Shown here: positions 1 to 8,563 of the stretch, in pieces
Layout of the letters: every line of letters begins with the position of its first letter
Position numbering within the stretch: position 1 is the first letter of the stretch
Source: JALZKA01 sp963754045
GTDB lineage: Bacteria; Actinomycetota; Thermoleophilia; Solirubrobacterales; 70-9
Assembly: GCA_963754045.1 (NCBI GenBank)
Contig: CAVWEN010000002.1
Coordinates: forward strand, 930,001 to 994,000
Length of the DNA stretch: 64,000 nt
Direction of reading: 5' to 3'
Translations under genes and position numbers: made by a program
Notes under the pieces: generated by a model
What the model saw: only the letters and a program-made list of their open reading frames with translations
What the model was told of the DNA's origin: nothing
The model's database searches: none

Positions 1-671
1 CCGAGGAGAACTACTGGTACCGCCGCCACCTCGTCGTCTACGAATGGATCCGCGACCAGGTGGGCGGCCTCAGCGTCGCCGACCTGGCCTGCGGCGAAGG
101 CTACGGGTCGGCGGTTCTCGCCGACGCCGCGGACTCCGTGGTCGCCGTCGACGCAAACCCCGAGGCTCACGAGCACGCTCGCCTGCGCTACCAGCGGACC
201 AACCTGCGCTACGTGCGCGGCCTGGTGGAGTCGTTCGACCAGCCCTGCGACGCGATCGTGTTCCTGCAGACGATCGAGCACATCCAGGACCCGGCCGCGT
301 TGCTCGCCCAGATCGCGGCGACCGCGCCGGTTGCCTACGTCTCGACGCCGAACCGCCTCACGCTTGCGCCCGAGGGCGCCGAGAAGTCCGAGAACCCCTG
401 GCACCTGCGCGAATACACCGCCGAGGAGTACCGCGAGTTACTTCAGCCGCACTTCTCTGAGGTCACCCTCCACGGCCTGTTCCACGCCCGCAAGCTGCGT
501 GCGCACGAGCTGGCTCTCAAGCTCGGGTGGGACCGTGTCCACAAAGCGCTTCACATCACCAAGCCCTTCTACGACCGCTTCACACCGGCGATCGTCGCAT
601 CGGATTTCGGATTGCGCGTCGAAGGTGATCTCGAAGGAGCGCTCGACTTCGTGGCCGTGTGCCGAAGGTGA
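1..671 (+). CDS. class I SAM-dependent methyltransferase (5' end outside window)
   Basis: The first complete codon is at base 3 and the frame is open to the window edge, so the N-terminus is missing. The visible part carries the SAM-binding glycine motif DLACGEGYGS, followed by an acidic residue at the end of strand 2 (VVAVDANP) and a motif IV-like segment (CDAIVFLQTIEHIQDP), typical of small Rossmann-fold methyltransferases. The substrate is not readable. The stop overlaps the next gene, a GH57 glucan branching enzyme, by 13 bases, so the two are translationally coupled. A methyltransferase next to GH57 and GT4 genes suggests a glucan or glycolipid acceptor; that is inference from context. 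Confidence 0.85.
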   Translation, partial: EENYWYRRHLVVYEWIRDQVGGLSVADLACGEGYGSAVLADAADSVVAVDANPEAHEHARLRYQRTNLRYVRGLVESFDQPCDAIVFLQTIEHIQDPAALLAQIAATAPVAYVSTPNRLTLAPEGAEKSENPWHLREYTAEEYRELLQPHFSEVTLHGLFHARKLRAHELALKLGWDRVHKALHITKPFYDRFTPAIVASDFGLRVEGDLEGALDFVAVCRR

Positions 672-2080
672 GGCGCGAGCCGGCGGGTTACCTGGCGCTC
701 GTCCTCCATTCGCACATGCCCTACGTAGAGGGCTACGGCACCTACCCCTTCGGCGAGGAATGGCTCTTCGACGCCGTCCTTCGCTCCTACCTGCCGGTGC
801 TCGAGGTGGCCGATCGGCTGACGATGACGGTGACTCCGGTTCTGGCCGACCAGCTCGAGGCGCCGGGCGTGGGTGAGCGCCTGCACCGATTCGCCACCGA
901 CTTCAGGCTCGGCTCGTCGGAGATCGAGGCGGCCGAGATGGAGCCGGAGTATCGGCCGGCGTGTCTCGCCGACGCAGAGCGCTACCGCCGCGCGATCGCT
1001 CGCCTCGAAGAGTTCGACCGCAGACCGCTGGAGCTGTTCGCCCAGGCCAAACTCGAGGGGAGGGTGGCGTTGATGTGCTCGGCGGCCACGCACGCGGTGC
1101 TGCCTTTGTTGGCCAGTGAGGGGGGCGTGCGCCTGCAGCTAGCGACCGGTCTTCGCTCCCACCGCCGTCGCTTCGGCGAGCCGGACGGGATGTGGCTGCC
1201 CGAGTGCGCGTACGAGCCCGGACTCGAGCGCGACCTCGCCGATCTGGGCGTTGAGGCTTTCTGCGTGGACCAGAGCGCGCACGAGCCAGCGGCGGCGGCG
1301 CTGCGCCCGATCGCCACCGAGGCGGGCCCGGTGGCGTTGCCGATCGACTGGGAGGCCGTGGCGTGGCTGTGGTCGCTCGACGGCTATCCATCCGACCCGG
1401 TCCACACCGACTTTCACCGTGAGTCTCTGCGAGGCTCCCGGGCCTGGTCGATCGAGGGGCATCCGCGCGACCCGGAGGCGGCGTCGACCCGGGCTCGCCA
1501 GCAGGCACACGAGTTCGTCGCACGCCTCGCGAAGAGGCTGGATGCGCACCGCGACCGCGAGGGCACTCCCGGCCTGGTCGTCTTCGCAATCGACACCGAG
1601 TTGCTCGGCCATTGGTGGTGGGAGGGCCCCGACTGGCTCGCGGAGGTGATCGATTGCGCCGGCGATCAGGGGGTGGAGATGGTCACCGTGCCCGAGGCGT
1701 TGGCAGTGGTCGAGCCCGAGCACCGCGAGCTGCGTCGCGCGAGCTGGGGCGAGCACAAGGACCTCTCCACCTGGGACTCACCCGAGGTTTCCGACCTCGC
1801 GTGGGGAGCACGCCGGCTGGAGCTTGGCCTGATGCGCGAGCTGGCGACCGGCAGGCTGGAGCGCGACTCGGCAGAGCGTGCGGCTCGCGAGCTGCTGGCG
1901 GCCCAGGCGAGCGACTGGGCGTTCCTCGACAAGCGTGGGCAGGCCGGCGATTACCCATACCAGCGGGTTATCGATCACTCCGAGGGCCTCTATGAGGCCA
2001 TACACTCCGGCCGGCGAACCAGCCCGAACCTGCGCCACCTGGCGCCCGATCTCGCCCTGGAAACCCTGCTGCAGCCCTAG
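659..2080 (+). CDS. GH57 family 1,4-alpha-glucan branching enzyme (DUF1957 type)
   Basis: The 473-residue protein starts at a GTG inside the preceding methyltransferase gene. The N-terminal HSHMPYV followed by PFGEEWLFDA is characteristic of the GH57/DUF1957 branching enzymes. The expected catalytic pair is present: Glu182 in WLPECAY (nucleophile) and Asp312 in IDTELLGHWW (acid/base). The family forms alpha-1,6 branches in alpha-1,4-glucans in the cytoplasm. Length is near the shorter bacterial members; there is no extra C-terminal helix-hairpin-helix domain. It sits 11 bases before a GT4 glucosyltransferase, its usual partner in glycogen or methylglucose polysaccharide synthesis. Confidence 0.9.
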   Translation: MPKVRREPAGYLALVLHSHMPYVEGYGTYPFGEEWLFDAVLRSYLPVLEVADRLTMTVTPVLADQLEAPGVGERLHRFATDFRLGSSEIEAAEMEPEYRPACLADAERYRRAIARLEEFDRRPLELFAQAKLEGRVALMCSAATHAVLPLLASEGGVRLQLATGLRSHRRRFGEPDGMWLPECAYEPGLERDLADLGVEAFCVDQSAHEPAAAALRPIATEAGPVALPIDWEAVAWLWSLDGYPSDPVHTDFHRESLRGSRAWSIEGHPRDPEAASTRARQQAHEFVARLAKRLDAHRDREGTPGLVVFAIDTELLGHWWWEGPDWLAEVIDCAGDQGVEMVTVPEALAVVEPEHRELRRASWGEHKDLSTWDSPEVSDLAWGARRLELGLMRELATGRLERDSAERAARELLAAQASDWAFLDKRGQAGDYPYQRVIDHSEGLYEAIHSGRRTSPNLRHLAPDLALETLLQP

Positions 2081-2091
2081 CGACCACTGGC

Positions 2092-3282
2092 ATGACCCGA
2101 GTCCTCATCCTCTCCTGGGAGTACCCACCGCTGATCGAGGGCGGCCTGGCCCGGCACGTCCGCAAGCTCTCCGAGGGAATGGTCGAGCGCGGCGTCGAGG
2201 TCCACGTGCTTACCCGCGGCGGCGAGGAAGCCGATGCCGAGCAGGTGGCTGGAGGCGTTCACATCCACCGCGTGATCGAGCCCAAGCGCCCGACGGACCT
2301 CAGTGAGTTCGTCGCCTGGATCGAGCGGATGAACGCAGACATGCTCGCCGCCGGAGTGGAGCTGGGCGACCGCATCGACTTCGACCTCGTCCACGGCCAC
2401 GACTGGCTTGTCGCGATGGCGTGCGACCACCTCGCTCGCCGCTTCGACGCGCCCCTGGTGATGACGATTCACGCGACCGAGCACGGCCGCCACCAGGGCT
2501 GGGTGGACAAGCACCCGCAGTCCCACATCCACGGCGTCGAGCGCTGGATCACGAACCGCGCCGATCGCGTGATCGCCTGCTCCGTCTACATGCGCGAGCA
2601 GGTCGCCGACATATTCGGGGTCGATGAGGAGCGGATCGAGGTGATCCCAAATGGGATCGACCCCGACGATCTCCGCCCACAGGACGAGGCCGAACTGCGC
2701 CGCCTGCGCTCCGAGTTCGCAGAGCCCGATCAGAGGCTGGTCCTGCTGATCGGCAGGCTCGTCTACGAGAAGGGCTTCCAGCTCGCGCTGGAGGCAATGC
2801 CCACCATGATCGAGCAGGCCCCAGGCACGCGCTTCCTGGTCGCCGGATCCGGTACCCACGAGGAAGAACTGAGAAAGCAGGCGAAGGAACTGGGACTGCT
2901 CGAGCACGGAACATTTCTCGGCTGGATCGGCGACGACGTTCTGCATTCGCTCTACCGGATCGCCGACCTCTGCGTCGTGCCTTCGATCTACGAGCCGTTC
3001 GGGCTTGTCGCGCTGGAGTCGATGGCATCTGGGTGCCCATGTATCGTCGCCGACACCGGGGGGCTGCGCGAAGTGGTGCCCGACGACGGCGCCGGGCTCC
3101 GTTTCGCGGCGCGCGACCCCGAGGCGTTGGCCGAAGTGGCCGTCCGGGTGCTGCGCGACGACGAGCTCGGTGACCGGCTCGTCGCCGAGGGCCTCGAGCA
3201 CATTCGCTCGTTCGACTGGGCCGACGTGGCCGAGCGAACCGTGGCGCTCTACGACGAACTCGCAGGCGTCGGGCGTCGCTAG
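2092..3282 (+). CDS. GT4 family glycosyltransferase, glycogen synthase-like
   Basis: The 396-residue protein has a GT-B fold. The N-terminal WEYPPLIEGGLARHV is the nucleotide-sugar synthase signature, and the C-terminal domain carries the GT4 EX7E motif (EPFGLVALE) followed by SGCPCIVADTGGL. It most likely extends an alpha-1,4-glucan from a nucleotide glucose; donor specificity cannot be read. It is the third gene of the methyltransferase-GH57-GT4 operon. The stop overlaps by four bases the stop of the convergent acyltransferase gene. A long antisense frame over this gene is a GC-rich shadow. Confidence 0.9.
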   Translation: MTRVLILSWEYPPLIEGGLARHVRKLSEGMVERGVEVHVLTRGGEEADAEQVAGGVHIHRVIEPKRPTDLSEFVAWIERMNADMLAAGVELGDRIDFDLVHGHDWLVAMACDHLARRFDAPLVMTIHATEHGRHQGWVDKHPQSHIHGVERWITNRADRVIACSVYMREQVADIFGVDEERIEVIPNGIDPDDLRPQDEAELRRLRSEFAEPDQRLVLLIGRLVYEKGFQLALEAMPTMIEQAPGTRFLVAGSGTHEEELRKQAKELGLLEHGTFLGWIGDDVLHSLYRIADLCVVPSIYEPFGLVALESMASGCPCIVADTGGLREVVPDDGAGLRFAARDPEALAEVAVRVLRDDELGDRLVAEGLEHIRSFDWADVAERTVALYDELAGVGRR

Positions 3283-3920
3283 CCCGAGCCGCCGCTGGGC
3301 TCGACGGGATCCGGCCACAGCAATTTCTTGGGCGCGTCACGCATCCGCAGCACCCGCGCCGGAGCCCCGGCCACCACCGCGTTCGCGGGCACATTGCGCG
3401 CCACAACCGAACTGGTGCCGACGACGGCGTTGTCGCCCACCTGGACACCGCGCAGCACGCAGACCCCGTAGCCGATCCAGACGTTCGAGCCCACCCGAAC
3501 GTCGCGCTTGTAGATGCCCTGGACCCGGATCGGACGCTCCACCTCGACGATGCCGTGGTCGAAGTCGATGAACATCGCGCGATCCGCGATTACGCACTGT
3601 TCGCCGATCCGAACGCGCTGATAGGCGGAGATGGTGCACTCCTGGCCCATCACGGTCTTGGCGCCGACCTCGACGATGCCCTCGTGGCAGCGGATCTTGG
3701 TGCCGTCGCCGATCCAGGCGAAGCGCCCGAACCGGATCGTGCCCTTCCGCCCGATCTCGAGCTCTAGATCGCGTCCGAAGAACACCGGCCCGTCCGTCTC
3801 CCAGCGCCAGCCTGCAGTCGTGAGGTAGCGCCGCCACAGATACCGCCACAGCAGCCGTGCGTACTTGCGGTTCAGCATGCCGTTGCGATGGGCGAAGCGA
3901 AGAAAATGTATTGGGCGCAT
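3279..3920 (-). CDS. left-handed beta-helix (hexapeptide repeat) acyltransferase
   Basis: The 213-residue product has a basic N-terminus (MRPIHFLRF) and then repeated hexapeptide turns (IGDGTKI, VGAKTVMG, IGEQCVI, VGSNVWIG, VGDNAVVG), closing with VVAGAPARVLR, the usual end of the maltose/galactoside O-acetyltransferase type. It probably O-acetylates a sugar with acetyl-CoA. The frame is open 122 codons further upstream, but that part lies antisense to meaB; the ATG at 3920 leaves 28 bases between the two divergent starts and is preferred. Being convergent with a glucan locus, it may acylate that glucan; this is inferred from position only. Confidence 0.85.
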   Translation of the reverse strand: MRPIHFLRFAHRNGMLNRKYARLLWRYLWRRYLTTAGWRWETDGPVFFGRDLELEIGRKGTIRFGRFAWIGDGTKIRCHEGIVEVGAKTVMGQECTISAYQRVRIGEQCVIADRAMFIDFDHGIVEVERPIRVQGIYKRDVRVGSNVWIGYGVCVLRGVQVGDNAVVGTSSVVARNVPANAVVAGAPARVLRMRDAPKKLLWPDPVEPSGGSG

Positions 3921-3934
3921 GGGCAGCGGCATCC

Positions 3935-3940
3935 TAAACT
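3935..3940 (+). promoter_or_regulatory. -10 box TAAACT of a probable leaderless meaB transcript
   Basis: TAAACT ends eight bases before the meaB ATG and no Shine-Dalgarno sequence lies between them. This spacing would place transcription initiation at the start codon. Confidence 0.45.
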
Positions 3941-3948
3941 CGCCCGCG

Positions 3949-4890
3949 ATGGCGGAAGCTACACAGACCCTCGCCGAGCGAGTCGTCGCAGGTGATCGCC
4001 GAGCACTCGCGCGCGCGATCAGCCTGGTCGAGAATCGCGATCCGGAGGGCGACCGACTTGTCGCCGAGCTATTTCCGAAGACGGGCGGGGCGAGGGTCGT
4101 GGGGATCACCGGGCCGCCAGGAGTTGGCAAGTCCACCCTGATCGGTGCGATGACGGCGGAGCTGCGCGAGGCCGGGCGCACCGTCGGAGTTCTCTCCGTG
4201 GATCCCTCGAGCCCGTTCACCCGTGGCGCGGTTCTCGGCGACCGGATCCGCCTCAGCGAGCACTTCCTCGACGAGGGCGTGTTCATCCGCTCGATGGCTT
4301 CACGTGGCGCCCTTGGCGGTCTCGCCGAAGCCGCGCTTCAGGCCGCCCTGCTGATGGACGCGGCCGGCAAGGACGACGTGCTGCTCGAGACCGTGGGCGT
4401 CGGCCAGGGCGAGATCGACGTGGTGGACCATGCCGACACCGTGATTCTGGCCTTGATGCCGGGGTCGGGCGATTCGATCCAGGCGTTGAAGGCAGGTGTG
4501 ATGGAGATCCCGGACATCATCGTCGTCAACAAGAGCGATCACCCCCTCGCGGACACCATGCTGCGGGAGGTTCGGGCCGTGCTCGCCCTTGGGCCGCAGC
4601 GATCCTGGCGGGTGCCGGTGGTCAAGACGGAGGCCGCGCGCTCGGAGGGAATCGACAAACTCCTGGAGACGGTCACGGCGCACCGTGCTCACATTGAGGA
4701 GGAGGGGTCGCTCGACGAGCGCCGGGCCCGCAACCTCCGCGCCGAGGTGATCGGTATTGCGGCCGCCCGTCTGCGTCGCGATCTCGAGCAACGGATCGAG
4801 CAGGATCCGACCTGGGCAGAGCTGCTGAAGGGCGTGGTACGCCGACAGACCGATCCTGCGACTGCGGCCCGCAAGCTGCTAGAAGATTGA
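3949..4890 (+). CDS. meaB: MeaB/ArgK-type G-protein chaperone of a B12-dependent acyl-CoA mutase
   Basis: The 313-residue GTPase carries Walker A GPPGVGKST at about residues 55-63, a switch region with DVVDHADTV, and the guanine-specificity motif NKSD. MeaB protects and reloads the adenosylcobalamin cofactor of methylmalonyl-CoA or isobutyryl-CoA mutase; the only mutase in the window is at 12.5-14.6 kb. The frame is open to 3865, but the segment MAEATQTLAERV is the typical family start, and a TANNNT box lies just before it. It is followed six bases later by a PRC-barrel gene. Confidence 0.92.
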   Translation: MAEATQTLAERVVAGDRRALARAISLVENRDPEGDRLVAELFPKTGGARVVGITGPPGVGKSTLIGAMTAELREAGRTVGVLSVDPSSPFTRGAVLGDRIRLSEHFLDEGVFIRSMASRGALGGLAEAALQAALLMDAAGKDDVLLETVGVGQGEIDVVDHADTVILALMPGSGDSIQALKAGVMEIPDIIVVNKSDHPLADTMLREVRAVLALGPQRSWRVPVVKTEAARSEGIDKLLETVTAHRAHIEEEGSLDERRARNLRAEVIGIAAARLRRDLEQRIEQDPTWAELLKGVVRRQTDPATAARKLLED

Positions 4891-4895
4891 GTCCG

Positions 4896-5342
4896 ATGGC
4901 TGAGGACGAAGCAGCAAAGCAAGACGCCGCAAAGGAGACTGGCCCCGTGGGCGCGGATCTTGACCCGCCCACTCTCGACGAGGTCAACTCGTGGAAGGGT
5001 GCGAAGCTCGACGAGCAGGGAGGCCAGACTGTTGGGAAGGTTGAGGGCGTCTACGTGGACGACAGCTCGGGCGAGCCCGAGTGGCTGTTGTCCCGAATGG
5101 GCCGTTTCGGCCACCACTGCCTCGTGCCCGCTCGCGACGCGGTTGCGGCCGCCGGTCACGTGTGGGTGCCCTACTCGCGCGACCTGATTCGCAAGGCGCC
5201 GCGGATCGAGCCGTCGAAGCCGCTCGAGCGTGGGGCCGAACAGGGTCTGCTCGAGCATTACGGCATTGGGACCACCGAGGCCGGTCGTGGCGCCGCGATC
5301 TCACAGCGCGGCCCCAGCGCCGTCACCGCGCGCCCGGCTTAG
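4896..5342 (+). CDS. PRC-barrel domain protein
   Basis: The product of about 148 residues has an acidic, disordered N-terminus and then LDEVNSWKGAKLDEQGGQTVGKVEGVYVDD, split here by a PRC-barrel hairpin pattern (G-x2-VGKVEGVYVD, then GEPEWLLSR and VWVPYS). PRC-barrels are small beta domains found in RNA processing and photosynthetic proteins and as stand-alone actinobacterial proteins of unclear role. ATG at 4896 is chosen over a TTG at 4887 that overlaps the meaB stop. It lies convergent to the acyl-CoA dehydrogenase. Confidence 0.75.
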   Translation: MAEDEAAKQDAAKETGPVGADLDPPTLDEVNSWKGAKLDEQGGQTVGKVEGVYVDDSSGEPEWLLSRMGRFGHHCLVPARDAVAAAGHVWVPYSRDLIRKAPRIEPSKPLERGAEQGLLEHYGIGTTEAGRGAAISQRGPSAVTARPA

Positions 5343-5360
5343 CCCGACCTCTCGTTCGTC

Positions 5361-6503
5361 TCAGCAGCCGAGCTGACGGGCAATCACCATCTGCTGGACC
5401 TCGTCGGTCCCCTCGCCGATGGTGAGGATCTTCGCGTCTCGGTAGAAGCGGCAGACGGGGTACTCCTCGATAAAGCCGTACCCACCGTGGATCTGCACCG
5501 CCTCCTCACATGCGCGGACGGCAAGGCGGCCCGTGATCAGCTTGGCCTGTGCCGCCGTCAACGTGAACGACTCGCCGCGGTCCTTCTGGATCGCGGCGCG
5601 GTAGGTCAGCAGTCTGGCGGCCTCGAGCTGCGACGAGATGTCGGCGATCTTCGCCTGGATCGCCTGGAACTTTCCGATCGTCTTGCCGAACGCCTTGCGC
5701 TCGTTGGCGTACGAGATCGCTTCGTCGAGGGCTCCCTGGGCAAGCCCTACGGCCATCGCCGCCACACCGATGCGGCCGCCGTCAAGGATGTGGAGGAAGT
5801 TCTTGAACCCGTCGCCGCGGCGGCCCAGCAGGCTCGATTCGGGCAACCGGGCAGCGTCGAAGCTGAGCGGCCGCGTGTCCGAGGCGTTCCAGCCCATCTT
5901 GCGGTAGGGCTCGCCCGGCTCGTACCCAGGGGTGCCGTTGGGCACGATCAGGTTTGAGATCTCCTTTGTGCCGTCGCCGCCCGTGACCGCGGTGATCGTG
6001 ACGCAACCGGAGATCTCGGTTCCGGCATTGGTGATGAACTGCTTGGCGCCGTCGACGACCCACTCGCCGTCCTCGAGCACTGCCCTGGTCCGGGTGTTGC
6101 CCGCGTCGGAGCCGGCTTCGGGCTCGGTCAATCCAAACGCTGCGAGTTTGCGCCCCGAGCAGAGGTCGGGCAGCCAGTCGGCGCGCTGCTCGTCGCTTCC
6201 CCAGAGGTAGATGGGCATCGTGCCCAGCGACGTGTGAGCTGCCATCGTGATGCAGACCGAAGAGTCGATTCGCGCCAGCTCCTCCACCGCGAGGGCATAG
6301 GAGAGGGTGTCGGCACCACCACCGCCGTATTCCTCGGGGAAGGGGATTCCCATGAGCCCGAGCTCGCCGAGCTTGGCGACGATCTCGTAGGGGAAGGCCT
6401 TGGTCCGGTCGAGCTCTTCGGCGACCGGCTTGACCTCGCGCACGGCGAAGTCGCGGACGGTGTCGCGCAGAAGGCGCTGCTCATCGCTGAGGTCGAAATC
6501 CAT
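5361..6503 (-). CDS. acyl-CoA dehydrogenase
   Basis: The 380-residue length matches the short/medium-chain acyl-CoA dehydrogenase family. Visible signatures are the FAD-binding FGLTEPEAGSDA and the C-terminal QIHGGYGF and IGEGTDEVQQM segments; the Glu of GEGT is the catalytic base position in the butyryl/medium-chain class. It would introduce the trans-2 double bond and pass electrons to ETF, encoded at 19.2-21.0 kb. Chain-length preference is not readable. It starts with MDFDLSDEQ and is divergent from the next gene with a 55-base gap. Confidence 0.93.
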   Translation of the reverse strand: MDFDLSDEQRLLRDTVRDFAVREVKPVAEELDRTKAFPYEIVAKLGELGLMGIPFPEEYGGGGADTLSYALAVEELARIDSSVCITMAAHTSLGTMPIYLWGSDEQRADWLPDLCSGRKLAAFGLTEPEAGSDAGNTRTRAVLEDGEWVVDGAKQFITNAGTEISGCVTITAVTGGDGTKEISNLIVPNGTPGYEPGEPYRKMGWNASDTRPLSFDAARLPESSLLGRRGDGFKNFLHILDGGRIGVAAMAVGLAQGALDEAISYANERKAFGKTIGKFQAIQAKIADISSQLEAARLLTYRAAIQKDRGESFTLTAAQAKLITGRLAVRACEEAVQIHGGYGFIEEYPVCRFYRDAKILTIGEGTDEVQQMVIARQLGC

Positions 6504-6546
6504 GCGGCGCGGGATCTTATGCTGCGGTGGCCTCGGCCATGGCGCT

Positions 6547-6552
6547 TACGAT
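6547..6552 (+). promoter_or_regulatory. -10 box TACGAT before a GTG start
   Basis: TACGAT ends six bases before the GTG at 6559, without a Shine-Dalgarno sequence. It supports that GTG as a leaderless start for the SCP2-like gene. Confidence 0.4.
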
Positions 6553-6558
6553 CCGACC

Positions 6559-7047
6559 GTGCCCCGTGCGACCCGCTCCACGCCCCGCAGGCCGGTGCCC
6601 GTCCCCATCGATGAGCCGATTGAGGCACCGCCCCGGCGCCTGCGGCGTCCAGCGCCGCCCGTGCATCTCGGGCGCACCGAGACCGACGGGATCGCATCGA
6701 GTCTGTACGGGCTGATGGCGAAGGGGGTACTCCGCCGCCCGCGACTCGCGCGGCGAGTCCACGGCCGGGTGGCGATCGAGTTCACCGACGATCACTCGCC
6801 TTTGGCGATTGTGCTCGAGGGCGCCAGGATTACGGTCGAGGACGGCCCGCTGGCGGATCCCGACCTGCTGATCACCGGCCGCATGGTGGATGTCGTGAAC
6901 TTTTCGATGGCGCCGCTGTGGGGCGGCTTCCCGAGCATTCGCCACCGCCGCGGGCGGGCGGCGCTTACAGGCCTCGCTCGCGGCCGCCTGACGATGCAGG
7001 GGCCGACCGGCCTCGCCCGCTCGCTACTGCGCCTGATCGAGCTGTAG
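6559..7047 (+). CDS. SCP2-like sterol/lipid carrier domain protein
   Basis: This protein of about 162 residues ends with VAIEFTDDHSPLAIVLEGARI, ADPDLLITGRMVDVVNF and GRLTMQGPTGLARSLLRLIEL, a beta-sheet pattern reminiscent of SCP2-type lipid-binding domains (ligand groove, amphipathic terminal helix). The N-terminal 45 residues are Pro/Arg-rich. The frame is open upstream to 6400, antisense to the acyl-CoA dehydrogenase; GTG 6559 is preferred because of the box at 6547, with GTG 6595 as the alternative. The stop lies 24 bases inside the 3' end of convergent pepA. Family assignment is by pattern and is moderate. Confidence 0.55.
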   Translation: MPRATRSTPRRPVPVPIDEPIEAPPRRLRRPAPPVHLGRTETDGIASSLYGLMAKGVLRRPRLARRVHGRVAIEFTDDHSPLAIVLEGARITVEDGPLADPDLLITGRMVDVVNFSMAPLWGGFPSIRHRRGRAALTGLARGRLTMQGPTGLARSLLRLIEL

Positions 7048-8484
7048 CGATTGCGCGAGTGCGACCAGCGAGCGCACGCCGAATCCGGTCGCGCCGCTGC
7101 CCCAGTACTCCCGGCCCGTGTCCCACGCGGTGCCGGCGATGTCCAGATGTGCCCAGGGCAAGTCGTCGGTGAATTCCTCGAGGAATGAGCCCGCGTAGAT
7201 GGTTCCCGCCTTGCGCTTGGCCGAGGCGTTGGAAAGATCGGCCACCTCGCCCTTGGTGATCTCCTTGTACTCCGGGTGCAGCGGTAGGCGCCAGGCGAGT
7301 TCGCCGACGGAATCGAAGGCGGTGTTCACCTTGCCGGCCCACTCGTCGTCGTTCGAGATCAGGGCGGCGTAGGTCGAGCCCAGCGCGACGAGCACCGCGC
7401 CGGTGAGGGTCGCGAGGTCCACCAGGCGATCGGCGCCCTGCTCGCGCACGCACCACGTGAGGGCGTCGGCCAGGATCAGCCGGCCCTCGGCATCGGTGTT
7501 GTTCACCTCGACCGTCTTACCGTTCAGCTGGGTGATCACGTCGCCGGGTCGGGTTGCGGTGCCCGAGGGCATGTTCTCCGTTGAGGGGATAGTCGCCACG
7601 ACGTCAATCTCCAGACCCAGCTCGGCGATCGCCGCCATCGCTTCAATCACGGCCGCCCCGCCCGACATGTCCATCTTCATCTCTTCCATCCCGGCCGAGG
7701 GCTTGATCGAGATGCCGCCGCTATCGAATGTGACCGCCTTGCCGATTAGGCCGAGTACCTCGCCCGAGCCGCGGCCGGAGTAGCGCATCGTGATCAGCTT
7801 CGGCTCCTGGGCGGTGCCGGCGGCCACGGCAACGAGCCCGCCCAGCCCCTCTGCCTCGGCCTCCTGCCGCCCGAGCACCTTTACGGTGAGCGCTTCGAAC
7901 TCGGCCGCCATCTCGCGCGCGCGGTCCGCAAGGAAGCTGGGAGTGGCGACGTTCGCGGGGAGGTTCTGCAGCTCGCGAGCGCGGTTCGCCGCCACAGACG
8001 TAACGCTGGCGGTGCGCACCGCGCCGGCGAGCTCGTCGGCGCCCTCGGGCGCCGAGATCTCGAGCGACTCGATCGCGGGTGGCGGCGGGTCGTCCGGATC
8101 AGCGCTGTGAAACCGGTCAAAGCGGTACGCGGCCAGCGTGGTTCCCTCGACGAGTGCCGCGGCCGCACCGTCCGGTGGCGGGCCAGCGGGAAGCGACCAC
8201 GCGATCCGGGTCGCGCTGTGCGACGCGGCCTGCTTGGCCGCGAGCGCACCGAGCACCCGAACGCGCTCGGTGTCCAGCTCGTCGGGCTTGCCGGCGCCGA
8301 TCACCAGCACCCGTTTCGGGGTGCCCGGGCGTAGCATCGCGAGCTTTTTGAAGCCGGATTTCGCGTCGGCCGCGCCGGGCGCATCCGCCAGTGCGCCGGG
8401 GAGGGTGTCGCCCTCGGTGAGGGCGAGGACGTGCAGGTCGGCCTCGAGCTCGGTGAGAGGGGTCGCGACGGCTTGGGCGTGCAT
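7024..8484 (-). CDS. pepA: leucyl aminopeptidase (M17)
   Basis: The 486-residue cytosolic metallopeptidase carries the M17 signature NTDAEGRLILADAL and the metal/catalytic segments GKAVTFDSGG and MKMDMSGGAAV. It removes N-terminal residues from peptides and typically forms a hexamer with two metals per subunit. The poorly conserved N-terminal domain (residues 1-160) and the catalytic C-terminal domain are both full length. It is divergent from the thiolase gene with a 79-base gap. Confidence 0.93.
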   Translation of the reverse strand: MHAQAVATPLTELEADLHVLALTEGDTLPGALADAPGAADAKSGFKKLAMLRPGTPKRVLVIGAGKPDELDTERVRVLGALAAKQAASHSATRIAWSLPAGPPPDGAAAALVEGTTLAAYRFDRFHSADPDDPPPPAIESLEISAPEGADELAGAVRTASVTSVAANRARELQNLPANVATPSFLADRAREMAAEFEALTVKVLGRQEAEAEGLGGLVAVAAGTAQEPKLITMRYSGRGSGEVLGLIGKAVTFDSGGISIKPSAGMEEMKMDMSGGAAVIEAMAAIAELGLEIDVVATIPSTENMPSGTATRPGDVITQLNGKTVEVNNTDAEGRLILADALTWCVREQGADRLVDLATLTGAVLVALGSTYAALISNDDEWAGKVNTAFDSVGELAWRLPLHPEYKEITKGEVADLSNASAKRKAGTIYAGSFLEEFTDDLPWAHLDIAGTAWDTGREYWGSGATGFGVRSLVALAQSLQLDQAQ

Positions 8485-8563
8485 CGCTCGCGAGTGTAGA
8501 TGGGCCTATCGAGCCACTACCCTTCGGCGGGCTCAGGCTCTCCCTCCCGAAAGGCTTTCCCAA

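Noticed and set aside
3921..4286. N-terminal extension of the acyltransferase into the meaB region
   Set aside because: The extra 122 residues are Arg/Ser/Pro-rich and antisense to the conserved meaB GTPase domain.
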